A DNA stretch of 64,000 nucleotides from Clitopilus passeckerianus. Its lineage: Eukaryota; Basidiomycota; Agaricomycetes; Agaricales; Entolomataceae. Made by a program: the position numbers and the translations under genes. Position 1 is the stretch's first letter. Each line of letters opens with the position of its first letter. Positions 12,801 through 24,678 of this stretch are shown here, piece by piece. Location of the stretch: contig CALYLX010000004.1 of the NCBI GenBank assembly GCA_944990035.1, positions 41,086 through 105,085 of the forward strand, in the 5' to 3' direction. The notes under the pieces are model-generated. The model had not been told where the DNA came from. It did not search any database and saw nothing but the letters and a program-made list of their open reading frames with translations.

Positions 12801-13190
12801 CAGAGGTTGACTGGTATCAACAGTGTATCTACAATCAGTATTTGCGCCACATCAATAGATCGGAGATTCCTCTTCATTTCTTTATTTCTGGCGTTCAAGG
12901 AGAGTGCTCGCAGTGGTTTGGTGATGAGCCATGAATGCATCCCACAGCATACATTGATGAGTGATGATATTCTCTGTACATAATGTTACAACCAGAGCAA
13001 ATCCTAAAGTACAAGAGCATCAAGGGAAGACAAGAAATGAGTGTAGTAAAAGCTCCTCAATCCACACAAGGTTATCGGACCAGCAAACGAAGAAATGAGA
13101 AGGGAGGCGGAGAAAATTTCTAGTTGAAAGCAAGTAAATAGATGACTTCCAATAAATAATGCTTTATGTTCCAAAAAAAGAGGAAGGGGA
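9803..13190. other. 3.4 kb gene-poor region
   Basis: No conserved protein or RNA gene is visible. Open frames at 9965-10477 (-), 11723-12055 (+) and 12635-12934 (+) lack recognisable motifs, and other frames overlap them. A short tandem GAGGCCT-type duplication occurs at about 10638-10652. The last few dozen bases before 13190 are A-rich and probably belong to the 3' UTR of the copper ATPase. This could be old transposon debris or regulatory DNA. Confidence 0.35.
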
Positions 13191-16100
13191 TTATACCCTA
13201 TCACTCGCATCTCCCGTCCTCGGTGTCAACTCGACAGGTAACTGGGTATACCCCCCACCAGGCCTACCACTCCAAAGCCCCCTCACACTATCCACCATCG
13301 TCCCAGCACTGTCCACAAACATCCCAGTCCAGCCTACTGTCGTCGAGCTGCTCTTCAAGCCGTCCTTAGCCAGTGCCTCTTCTGGCATCATACTCTCGCT
13401 CGGCCGCCTCCACCACCTCAACATCAATGAGCTCCCAACGACACTAACACTGCTGAACGCCATGGCTGCGCCGCTGAGCATGGGGTGCATGTAGAGGCCC
13501 CAGGGAAGGAAGACACCCATGGCGAGGGGAATGCCGATGACGTTATAAATACATGCCCAGATGAGGTTGCGTTTGATGGTGTTGAAGATGGAGCGGGAGA
13601 GGTGGAGGGCAGCGACGACGTCGAGAAGGTCGGAGCGCATGAGGACGATGGAAGCGGCCTCAATGGCTACAGAGGTACCGGAAGAGAGCGCAATGCCGAC
13701 GGTGGATGCGACAAGGGCAGGAGAGTCATTGATTCCATCTCCGACCTGGAGATCTGTAGTCAGTACATATTCACGCACACCGGACAAAAGAAGACCAACC
13801 ATAGCGACACAATCACCCCATTTCTCCACCATCTCCTTCACCTTCTTCGCCTTCCCACCGGGACTCACCTCCCAGCTGACATTCTCCGGCCTAATCCCGA
13901 CCTGTCGAGCAACAGCCAACGCAGTGTCCTTCCCGTCCCCAGTCATCATATACACCTCTATGCCCATCTTCTCCAATGCTTGGACGGCATACTTTGAAGA
14001 GGGTTTAGGCTGATCCGAGAGTGATATGGCCAGGACCGGAATTGGAGAGGCAGAGTTGGAGAACGAAGAGGAGATAGACACATAAATAATCGTCCTTCCA
14101 AGCTTCGTCTCCTGAGTTTCATACTCCCGCAACTCCCTCGATATCCTCCCCTCATCCTCTCCTTGGCCAACCCACCTCCCGTTCCCAATCCACACTTTAC
14201 ACTTCCTGCCTCCCTCAATCGACACAACCGCAGTAACACCCGCTCCCGTCGCACTCTCAAACGAGTCCACCGAAGTCTTTGTCTGCAGGCCGTAGGTCCC
14301 AAGCAAGTCTTTGCCATACACAGCCACAGCTTTGGCAAGTGGGTGTTCCGACTTTGCTTCGACCGCCGCAATCATGGCGATCACCTCCTTCCTCCCAGTG
14401 ACACCATCCACACACGTCCCCTCCAGAGACGCATCGCCTCCATACATTGCTTCACCCTCTCCACCAGAGAAAGCACCAACCCAACAAACGCCAACGACAC
14501 CCATCTTCCCCTCCGTAACCGTCCCCGTCTTATCAACGACGACCTTCTTCACCTTCGTGCTCTTCTCCAAAGCACCTCCACCCTTGATCAGGATCCCATT
14601 GCCGGCACCTACACCCGTGCCCACCATGATCGCGGTCGGTGTGGCCAGGCCCAATGCACACGGACACGCAACCACCACGACCGAAATGCAGATCTGCAAA
14701 CACACCGCGAACGAGGACGCGCCTTTCTCTTTCTGCGCATGGAACATCGCCGGCAGGGCGGAGCTGGGAAGCACCCAGGTAATGCAGGACCATGAAACCA
14801 GAGTGAGGAGTGCGAGGGAGACGACGGTGGGCACGAAGTACCCCGCTACCCGATCCGCGAATGCTTGAATGGGGGCTTTACTCGTCTGGGCTTCCTCGAC
14901 CAACTTGACGATCTGTGCCAAAGCTGTATCTTTCCCTGCTCGGGAGACGACCATATCGAATGTTCCGAGCCCATTGACTGTGCCGCCAATAACGGCATCC
15001 CCGACTTGTTTGATTACGGGCACGGCTTCTCCAGTGATGGCGCTCTCATCAACAGAGGATGACCCCCGGATGAGTGTCCCGTCCGCAGGGATCTTTTCGC
15101 CGGGAACGAGTTTCAGAGTGTCACTGACTTGGACGAGCTCGGTGGGAATCTTCTTCTCCTGCGTACATGCCGGTGCGTCGGTGTAGATGGTAGCCATGGA
15201 TGGGGCGAGGGACATCAGGTCCGTAAGTGCTGCGGAGGTGCGTCCTTTCGCTTTGTTCTCAAGGTACCTCCCAAGAGATACGAAGGCCAGCAACATGGTG
15301 GATGTTTCAAAAAAGAGGAAGGGCCGGTAAGAGGGTGTAGTGTTGAACACTGCAGAGATCATCACCCAGAGCGAATAAAAATATGCAGCGGATGTACCGA
15401 GCATGACGAGGACGTCCATCGTCGCTGAACCGTGCCTGAGTGCCTTGAATGCCGAAATGTAGAACTTCTTGCCAACCCAGAACTGGGCAGGGGTGGTGAT
15501 GAGTAGCTGAAGGACGTCTCCGAGGTAGATGGCGTTGAAGAGGCGGAAAGAGGTGATATCTCGGATGAGAGGGATGTGCATGGCAATCATGGAAAGGAAG
15601 AAGACCGGGACGGCGAAGCTGGCTGCCCAGATAAACCTCCGTTTCCACTCGAGGACCTCCTTTGCGCGGGTGAGAGATTCGACTTGAGTGCCGTTGTCTT
15701 GGTCAGCCAGGACTGCGTCAAAGCCCATTTCCCCAATGCGCTCAACGATCTCGCGAGGTCCAAGGATGGCCGGGTCGTATTTGACCTGGGCAGATTGGTT
15801 GGGCTCTGAGACGACGGCAGAGAGGATACCAGGGGTAGAAGAGAGGGCGGACTCTATCGAATTTTGGCAGCTGGCGCAGGTCATGCCATAGACGTGTAGA
15901 TTGACCGTGTCTGCGAGTGTTGGCTGGATTGGAGAGGCATCGAAGCCGATGTCAGAAATTTCCTCGACGAGCTTGTCGACGTTCCATTTTGCCGGGTCGA
16001 ATTCAATGACGCCGCGTTCAGCTAGGAGAGCAACCTTGACCGAATGAATGCCAGACTGATCTCGTAGCATCCCTTCGATTGCCTGTAGGTGATTGATCAG

Positions 16101-16223
16101 CCAAGGTAAGGGACCGAGATGGACACGTTGACATACCTCTACGCAGGAGCCACAAGTCATACCTTGGATTCTAAGTTCACATTTGTCCATGAGAGGCTCA
16201 TCAAGAGCGCCTATCTTGTCCAT
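13191..16223 (-). CDS. CCC2: copper-transporting P1B-type ATPase (CCC2/ATP7 type)
   Basis: The pump probably moves Cu(I) into the secretory pathway for cuproenzymes. Two heavy-metal domains carry GMTCGSC and GMTCASC. Membrane helices, the CPC translocation motif ([14 protein letters not shown]), the phosphorylation site DKTGTVTEG, the SEHPLAKA histidine-proline motif, TGDGKDTA, and the hinge [11 protein letters not shown] follow in order. The frame is open for 1010 codons, but two 54-nt introns are hidden in it: 16083-16136, which interrupts the first metal domain between GSCVE and AIEG, and 13746-13799, which interrupts VAM/VGDGIND. Both lengths are multiples of three and neither contains a stop. 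The mature protein is therefore about 974 aa, a normal length. Met at 16223 precedes the first metal domain directly. Confidence 0.95.
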   Translation of the reverse strand: MDKIGALDEPLMDKCELRIQGMTCGSCVEVCQRVHLGPLPWLINHLQAIEGMLRDQSGIHSVKVALLAERGVIEFDPAKWNVDKLVEEISDIGFDASPIQPTLADTVNLHVYGMTCASCQNSIESALSSTPGILSAVVSEPNQSAQVKYDPAILGPREIVERIGEMGFDAVLADQDNGTQVESLTRAKEVLEWKRRFIWAASFAVPVFFLSMIAMHIPLIRDITSFRLFNAIYLGDVLQLLITTPAQFWVGKKFYISAFKALRHGSATMDVLVMLGTSAAYFYSLWVMISAVFNTTPSYRPFLFFETSTMLLAFVSLGRYLENKAKGRTSAALTDLMSLAPSMATIYTDAPACTQEKKIPTELVQVSDTLKLVPGEKIPADGTLIRGSSSVDESAITGEAVPVIKQVGDAVIGGTVNGLGTFDMVVSRAGKDTALAQIVKLVEEAQTSKAPIQAFADRVAGYFVPTVVSLALLTLVSWSCITWVLPSSALPAMFHAQKEKGASSFAVCLQICISVVVVACPCALGLATPTAIMVGTGVGAGNGILIKGGGALEKSTKVKKVVVDKTGTVTEGKMGVVGVCWVGAFSGGEGEAMYGGDASLEGTCVDGVTGRKEVIAMIAAVEAKSEHPLAKAVAVYGKDLLGTYGLQTKTSVDSFESATGAGVTAVVSIEGGRKCKVWIGNGRWVGQGEDEGRISRELREYETQETKLGRTIIYVSISSSFSNSASPIPVLAISLSDQPKPSSKYAVQALEKMGIEVYMMTGDGKDTALAVARQVGIRPENVSWEVSPGGKAKKVKEMVEKWGDCVAMVGLLLSGVREYVLTTDLQVGDGINDSPALVASTVGIALSSGTSVAIEAASIVLMRSDLLDVVAALHLSRSIFNTIKRNLIWACIYNVIGIPLAMGVFLPWGLYMHPMLSGAAMAFSSVSVVGSSLMLRWWRRPSESMMPEEALAKDGLKSSSTTVGWTGMFVDSAGTMVDSVRGLWSGRPGGGYTQLPVELTPRTGDASDRV

Positions 16224-16931
16224 GGTTGACTATGGATGACTGCGGGAATGAAGAAAGGATGAGGGGGATCCAGCCCAATAATAATAAGCAACAATTGCGA
16301 TGGTACGCAGGGGACAACAGGGTGTGAGAGAAAGAGGCAATAGTGCTTAGTCATGACTGGAATCAATCTAACAACGAACACACCTTTACAGACGACGACC
16401 AGCACTTTGTCGACGACGATGAGGGGACCTTTTTGGCGTCGTCTGTGACTTTTACGAGGTTTTATCGAAGTCAGCCAGCATTGAAGGCCTTTATGCTTAG
16501 TCATTCATAGAAGAAGATCATCTTCGGAACAGTGGTCGGGTAAATGGTCGGATGACGTACGAGCCATTTGGAAATTGGCTCATGCGGCATATCAGCTGGA
16601 CTTGAGGGATGCTACGCTCAGTTGAACTTACAGAAAAATTCATCCACCATTCACCGGCTCTCCAAGCAATTCAAAGTAACCGAGCGGAATCATCACGACA
16701 GATTGGCTAGCTTCACAACCATATGTATTAGTGATTCTACCCAAAGAGATTTCTTAACACCATTCACCAAGGTCATCAATTTTAAACATGACAACAGGAA
16801 AATCTTCTCGCCCGTACAGGATAGCGCAACGTGATGAGGGAAAGCACTCCGGTAATAATGTAGCAGTAATGGGAACTACGCAGATCTCATGAGACTTGTA
16901 GAACAATGTTTTCGACAGGCGGCTACTCACT
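16224..16931. other. intergenic, copper ATPase promoter side
   Basis: About 700 bases between the copper ATPase start and the dead small-protein gene. I recognise no gene or RNA. It should contain the ATPase promoter and the downstream sequence of the dead small gene. Confidence 0.35.
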
Positions 16932-17120
16932 TTAGCTGCAACCCGGACTTGAGAAGGAGTTAATGACTTTGAATAGGCGCTTAACTTACAACGGGGCACT
17001 TACGGAGCACATCACCTTCGGAGTCGATATCTGGACACTGGCCAGCCTCGGCTGGAGCAGCTACAACGACTTGACTGAAAGCAAGAATGAAGAGAGTGGT
17101 GATTGATTTGAAGCTCGCAT
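16932..17120 (-). pseudogene. decayed tandem copy of the small secreted-protein gene
   Basis: This is a paralogue of the gene at 17868-18056 with the same layout: TATA box (TATAAAG at 17192-17201) about 75 bases upstream, signal-peptide-like exon, one intron, tiny last exon. The signal region reads FKSITTLFILAFSQVVVAAPA in the homologous frame, then GQCPDIDSEGDVL. A one-base loss just after the ATG (ATGCGAGCTTC against ATGCAATTCTTC) puts the start codon out of frame. The intron acceptor CAG is changed to CAA, so the next AG is one base late and the last exon frame would also shift. Two independent lesions make a functional product unlikely, although the promoter looks intact. Confidence 0.65.
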
Positions 17121-17867
17121 TCCGTTAGCAGGCGGTAGTTCTTGAGTGTCGAGTGACCAACTCTTGCTTCATGTACAGGATCGACGGCCCCCTTTATAGA
17201 TGAGTGAAGGGCGCTCATATACTGGTTCCCGACACCAAATCCACCGTCTAGGAGAAGAAAAGATCATGAGGTACGATAGAAGCAAGTAGTATCGGAGGGA
17301 ACCTCACAGGTGAAAACGAACCATATGATCTTCCTACAGACCGATAAACCGCCTCCCTGAAGGCACGGAAACATGTACAGAACTCTTGTGCAGAACTCTT
17401 GTGATGGAACCTTCTTGGAGAGTCGGCCCCGGGTCCAAATTACAACAGAGGATAAGAAAGACTGCACCCGAGTTCACACAGCGGCCGAAAAATATTTTGA
17501 AATTGCCTAGAAAGAGAGGTAAACTGTGCGCACATTACCAGGAGAGGAATACTTTTTGCAGGCACGCAAAAGTTAGCGGGCCGAATCGCTTCTGGGAACG
17601 GCTTCTCTTCTTATTCTGATGACGTCTGGAAGATCGGCTGTTGGTTCCGTATCGTTTGGAAAGTATCCACCAGTGTTTAGACAAGATTCGGGGTTTCAAG
17701 GTTAACATATACATTGTCAAACTGCAGTTATAGTAACGCATTTAAGGGCGGGCCCTCTCGCCCCACACGCCAAAGCAAGGCAAGAGGTTGAAAGGACTAT
17801 GGCTAACGCTACGCGTATTAATCACTTCAGACACGGGAAATAATAATGTTGACAGATCTCGCTCACT
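17121..17867. other. spacer between the tandem small-protein copies
   Basis: About 750 bases holding the TATA box and upstream region of the dead copy and the 3' flank of the live copy. No further gene is recognised. Confidence 0.35.
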
Positions 17868-18056
17868 TTAGCTGCAGCCTGGACCTGAGAACAACTTAGC
17901 ACGTTGAACAGACTCCTAGTCTAAGACAGAACACGTACGAAGCACGTCGTCTTCAGCATCGGATTCAGGGCAACCCCCACCTGGAGCTGGAGTAGCCACA
18001 ACGACTTGAGCAACGGCAAAGATGACGAGAGCGGTGACTGCTTTGAAGAATTGCAT
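17868..18056 (-). CDS. very small secreted protein (44 aa)
   Basis: This gene is too short to stand out among open frames. Exon 1 (17939-18056) encodes a clear signal peptide, MQFFKAVTALVIFAVAQVVV, likely cleaved near ATPAPG. It is followed by an acidic stretch with one cysteine (GGGCPESDAEDDVL). A 54-nt intron (17885-17938) joins it in frame to exon 2 (17868-17884), RPGCS and stop. The mature peptide would be about 20 residues with two cysteines that could form one disulfide. A TATA-like TTTAAATA lies about 75 bases upstream (about 18128-18137). No Lys-Arg (KEX2) site and no CaaX end is present, so it is not an obvious pheromone or a repeat-type peptide precursor. Function unknown. Exon 1, intron and exon 2 phases all agree, and the decayed neighbour shares the structure. 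Confidence 0.6.
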
Positions 18057-18847
18057 TGTGTAGTTGGTAGTCGTCGTCGAATACTGGGTGAGTAACCTCT
18101 TGGTTCTTTCACAGGAATACTAGATGCTTTAAATATGAAAAATGGGGCGTGTTGGCTCCGGTTCCGAGTCCCAGAAGCAAAGGTTCTGAGGAGCAAGAGA
18201 TGGCGATCGACGGAAGGCCAAAGCACCACTTCTGCGGGATAACAGCGCCGACCAGATTTTCTTACCACAAGTGGACTAGCACGACTCCACATTCCCAGAT
18301 TACGCTCCTATATACGGCACAAAATGGGCGAAGATAACGGAGCATGTGCATAAAAAGCTTCCTTGAGAGTCGGCGGTAGGAATGCACAATTCAGATGGAG
18401 GACAAAAACAGCCATCTGCTACGGATTCCAGAAGGAGTATCATAAGACAAGTGAAGAACTGTTGATTTTCGTAGAACATAGGGAGAAGCACGAAGATCTA
18501 GGTCAGAGGGGATCAATAGTTCAAGCGGAAAGTCATCGGGTGTAGTCACTTCTTGGAGTAGCTTCTTACGATCGCATTGGCAAACCATCTGTTGGTACCA
18601 AAACGCTGATGAGGAGTTCCATCAGTTTTTTTAGAAGTGGGAAAAGATGCGAAACCCAGCCTACCAGCCTAATCGGATCCGGAAACAGCTCCCTTCATTT
18701 CGAATTCCACAAACTTATGGTCATGATACGGGGCTTATGAAGGTCCGAGGTCATGCGATCTGTGTGACTGCATTCGTGGAATTGCACCTCCTCGAGCGTT
18801 ATTGGAAAATCTGTGTTCAGTAAATGTTCGTGTCTTGCACAAACCTC
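18057..18847. other. divergent promoter region
   Basis: About 790 bases between the small secreted-protein gene (-) and the UstYa-like gene (+). I recognise no gene. The two genes could share control elements here. Confidence 0.35.
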
Positions 18848-19479
18848 ATGCTGTGGGTGTTGCTGCTCGCCAACTTCCTGATAGTAGGATTGAATTTAAG
18901 AACAATGTTTGGGCCGAGAATTGGTGGGCTCTCTCTTTCAATACATGGCTGAGCGAAATTGACTGGTTGGCTCTAGAACGATTACCTACTTACACGTACA
19001 TCGACCATGACTTCCCGCTAGAATTGCCCATCGAAGGCGGGTTGGAAACGGTAGCCACGACGCTGCAAGAGACAGTCAGGCTGCAAGTAGGCGATCACGA
19101 TCCCACTGGGAACTTCGAATGGGAACTGTTGGAAACCCTGCCAGAAGGATACGGGCGGGTTCGATTGGGTCCTGATGGCAGGCTCTTTCTACCGACCATC
19201 TTCCACCAACTGCACTGTGTGAGGGCACTGGAAATCAGGCTTCGCGACATGAACTCGACCAGTATAGATGCAGAGCATTACCGGCACTGCTTGAATTACT
19301 TGCGTCAAACCCTGCTGTGTGAGGCAAATGATTCCTTAGAAGAGGGTGATTTCATGTTGAAGGACCCTGAGGTGGACCGAGTAGGCGATACCATGATATG
19401 TCGGGACTGGCAGCAACTATACGCAGTGATGAGCGAGAACGCCAATGACTATGCACAGTGGAGGAAGGAATGGAATTAG
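18848..19479 (+). CDS. UstYa-like (DUF3328) membrane-anchored oxidase-family protein
   Basis: The family acts in fungal peptide natural-product pathways such as ustiloxin, where members are linked to oxidative ring closure. Exon 1 (18848-18923) encodes a signal-anchor helix, MLWVLLLANFLIVGL. A 53-nt intron (18924-18976) joins it to exon 2 in a different frame, giving ...GPRIERLPTYTYIDHDFPLELP. Both family motifs are present: HQLHC (FHQLHCVRALE) and HxxHC-type YRHCLNYLRQTLLC, followed by DTMICRDWQQLY. Length 192 aa is normal for the family. The longer open frame starting with TTG at 18802 lacks a Met and a membrane segment and was not used. The second UstYa-like gene lies 2.7 kb downstream. 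The substrate is unknown. Confidence 0.82.
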
Positions 19480-19663
19480 CTCCGAGTCGCTTGACTTGAT
19501 TTGTGGTTGTTAGTTACTTCGATCTAGCGAATTTGACTCATCGTATTCTCTATTTACGCCCATCACGGTCCTGATGGATCTTGAAATTTTGAATGCTTGC
19601 GCGTGGTCCTGGCTAGAAATGGCTACCTGAATGAGGTGCAACTTTGCCCATAGAACATCAGCT

Positions 19664-19673
19664 GATATATAAG
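19664..19673 (+). promoter_or_regulatory. TATA box of the O-acetylhomoserine sulfhydrylase gene
   Basis: GATATATAAG lies 64-73 bases upstream of the chosen ATG at 19737, in the spacer after the UstYa-like gene. This spacing is similar to other TATA-start pairs in the window. Confidence 0.5.
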
Positions 19674-19736
19674 TAGAATTCATCAACATCGTTGGGCCTG
19701 ACCTTTCATTTTTTTGCTCTCACTCTGTGTTTTAAT

Positions 19737-21838
<2,102 letters not shown>

Positions 21839-22193
21839 CAAATGTGCTCCATTGAAATGCGCTATCTATACGTTTGTTGCTTCTGTTCAAGCGATTACAT
21901 ATCACCCTACCATTCGGGCATTTGTGCCGTGGAATCCCAATTGTCTGTCGAAAACATCACATCACGGACGAAGGAGCTGAGATGCCTCGGACATAGCATG
22001 GTAAGGATTACAGACTTGACCAACGCCCGGTGTAAACCATCTCAAACGTGGAGGTTATGATCAGAGAAGTTTCATAGAACCGACAGACAGGCCGTAGAAT
22101 CCATGCAACAAACATCAGATATAGTTGACTATCCTAAAACATGCAATGCTTTATGCCTGAACAAAGATCGAAATAAAGGTGTATTTGGATTCA
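21839..22193. other. convergent 3' ends
   Basis: About 350 bases between the converging sulfhydrylase (+) and second UstYa-like gene (-). Nothing recognisable beyond probable 3' UTRs. Confidence 0.4.
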
Positions 22194-22797
22194 CTAAAGG
22201 GAAGTCGGCTCCGCATACCTAGCGTGATTTTCCTCGGCGGCTTTATATACACTTGTCCAATCCCCCGGACAGATAGCATCGTAGCCCCTACTGGCACTGC
22301 CAGCGGATGTCCTCACTGATTCGATTCTCAAATTTGGTCGGCATAGAATAGTCTGGCGGAGATATGTGAGGCAATGATGTGTAAGAGGCTCGCTGCCTGG
22401 CTGGTTGTGTTCATGTCGTAGGATGCCTAAGCACTTCAATTGGTGGAACAAGGAAACGGTGTATGGGTGGAGCTCGCTGGAGGAGGGGGAAGGAGCAAGG
22501 ATCGTATGTCCGTGAGAGGGAAGAAGTTTGGCGTATTCGAGGGCACCTTGTTCAGATTCAAGGTCGTAATGGGATCCTTCGCCAATGTGAATAGCAACCG
22601 GGCCCGAATCTGGGACTCTGAAATATATTGAACTGTTGTTGGAAGGCGTCTAAATAGGGAGAACATATCTGTGAGAATCACAGAGTCGAGGCGAATTACT
22701 TTCAACCTACCGCATTCCAAGCGGTGAAGAAGGACAGGATGAGGACGAGGATGAATGATATGGCAGTCGCCGCAGCCAACTCACCCCGTGGATTCAT
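22194..22797 (-). CDS. UstYa-like (DUF3328) protein with HQLKC variant motif
   Basis: Exon 1 (22711-22797) encodes a membrane anchor (AISFILVLILSFFTAW). A 61-nt intron (22650-22710, acceptor TTTAG) leads in phase to exon 2 (22194-22649), which reads ...SSIYFRVPDSGPVAIHIGEGSHYDLES and on to the motif region LFHQLKCLGILR and HHCLTYLRQTILC. The total is 180 aa, usual for the family. The first conserved motif, normally HxxHC, has lysine in place of the second histidine, while the second motif is kept. A closer acceptor (CTCACAG) would put the rest out of frame. Its 5' end is divergent from the membrane protein gene at 23230. Function is inferred only from the family; the lysine variant may reflect a subgroup and need not mean loss of activity. 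Confidence 0.78.
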
Positions 22798-23229
22798 CTT
22801 AGGGCTAATATCGTCTCAGGGGGACCATCGTACTGTATGGGTCTGAGCTTTCAGAGAGTTGTCGTGAGTTGTGTATTCGCTGGTGGCTTCATGACGTGGG
22901 AGATGGAACCGAGCGGTGCCTCAGCGCTGATCGGTCGATGAAGAGGATTCAAGCAGTTTCATATCAGAAAAGCGACCGAAAGAGGAGAATCTGAGGCTTA
23001 TTAGAGGTTCAAAGTGGAGTGGACGTGAGAACCCAGCTGATCACGGAAGAGCATGGTGATCATCGCGGTTTTCTCCGTCTACGAACTTCGTAGAAGCAAA
23101 GGCCGACTGCAACGCCTTTTGGCAAGTTTCTCGTGCAAACTAGAACTCGGAAATGGAGCACGCCAAGCAAATGGACTAGCATTCTTATGGGTTTCCTTCG
23201 ACCAGCCCATTGACCTCAACGCCAATACC
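22798..23229. other. divergent promoter region
   Basis: About 430 bases shared by the second UstYa-like gene (-) and the single-helix membrane protein (+). No gene recognised. Confidence 0.4.
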
Positions 23230-24163
23230 ATGAATAGCTCAGACGAATATCGAGTCCTCGTTAGTGAAGACGACCTTCATCCAAACTATGAAAAACCTCC
23301 TCTTGACTCTGTTAACAAGAATCAGAGCCTCTACTACCGCGTAACACTGTGGCTCTCCATTTTTCTGACTTTCGTGAACCTGGCTGTTTTGTTTATCTCG
23401 AGTCGCTGGAACAGCACCACCCATAATCATCCTTTCGACCGGAAGAACATTCACACTCTAAGGCGACCATCACAGTACATTGGGTTTGATTCCATTGAAC
23501 GACCCGTGCCTCCAATTCCAAGAAACTTCACAAACTACCCTTTCCTATTAATGCAAGTCGACTTCGCTCATCCAGATAGAGTGCTGCCGGAGAGTTCGAA
23601 GAAGTCCTTGGCTCACTCAGGAACCATTTATCCTGATGACAAGAAACTGGTGGTTGCAGATAAGGTATGATCATCCCTTAATTGGATTGGAGGTTTCTGA
23701 CCCACGTCAATTAATCAAGATAACGACAATTGCGCAATTTCGGGCAATCGACTATGGCATGGAAGACTGTGAGATTCACATCAACCTGCCACCTGCGTCG
23801 CAATCTACCCAGACAATGGAAGCTGTGTCGTTGTACAGGCTCGAAGCTGATATGGTATTGGATGTCGGGAAACTATCATCTAGGACGTCTCCACGCAGGA
23901 TAGGAAAACTTGCGGATATATACGCTATTCAAGGAGAGCCAACCACCTGGCGGCGGAGAGTCTTTTGTGGCCTGGAAGAAGTTCTAACGTTTGAAGTGGC
24001 CTGCCCCGACGACCTTCCCCGTGACAAATCGTGTCAGCTGGAATGGTGGCAGACGAAGAGAGAATCCACGCCAGGTAGGTATACATAAAGTGTTTTCGCT
24101 AACTATCTCATGAACCCTCCGCGTAATGCAGGTTTCTATCTCATCCAGCACGCGACCATCTAA
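23230..24163 (+). CDS. single-helix membrane protein of unknown function (agaricomycete type)
   Basis: Three exons, 23230-23664, 23720-24074 and 24132-24163, with introns of 55 and 57 nt, give 273 aa. The N-terminus is cytosolic-looking and acidic (MNSSDEYRVLVSEDD), followed by one helix (VTLWLSIFLTFVNLAVLFI) and an outer domain. That domain contains RPSQYIGFDSIERP, the ITTIAQFRAIDYGMEDCEI block, and ends with CQLEWWQ...PGFYLIQHATI. Proteins with this layout (YIGLD, QFRAIDYGME, LEWWQ) recur in mushroom genomes to my knowledge, but I know no assigned function. Met at 23230 is chosen because it directly precedes the conserved acidic N-terminus. It starts divergently from the second UstYa-like gene. 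Confidence 0.7.
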
Positions 24164-24678
24164 ATCCTGTGGTGTGGCGCCGGAACTATCTCCTGCTGTT
24201 ACAGCCGAAGCTGTGTCTCTTGATCAGGTCCCGCACTTACCGCTCGGAATAATCGTGATCATGAATATGTATTATAAGTGGTTTCCTCAAACCAATTCAA
24301 CTCCAACACCTCATGTGGGCGACAGCTTTAAACGGAATCATCCCCATTCGTAGTTCTGTCGGGCGTTCCGTGGATGTCATTGGCCGTGACGTCGCAAGCC
24401 AAGACGATGAGGCTTCCATGATCACGTCTTTTGCATTGATTGGCTCCCAAAATCGCGCCGCTGTAATGTGATGTATTCCATTCTGTCCGTTCCAGGGTCC
24501 TGTTTCGACGTTTCATGGTCAGGCGGACCTAAGAAAGGACAAATGGGAATCCAGCTTCTCCGGAGGCACTTCTGATCTGTATGAAAGAGTGATCTAACAA
24601 AACTGCTTCCGTCGCCTGTCCCGAGCAGTCACCTTCTTTCTTCGCTTAGCAGTTGTCCCCCGTTCATTGCAAGGAAAT
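24164..24678. other. intergenic
   Basis: About 500 bases between two plus-strand membrane protein genes. I see no gene or RNA. It should contain the promoter of the DUF6534 gene. Confidence 0.35.

Noticed and set aside
7943..16223. P450 and copper ATPase as part of the UstYa-like neighbourhood
   Set aside because: They are 3.4 kb or more apart from each other, and the ATPase is a housekeeping type; no sequence evidence links them.
16932..18056. Mating pheromone precursors
   Set aside because: The products carry a classical signal peptide and end in GCS, with no CaaX box.
18802..18847. N-terminal extension of the first UstYa-like frame from a TTG
   Set aside because: No Met, no membrane anchor; the spliced model with ATG at 18848 explains the family layout.
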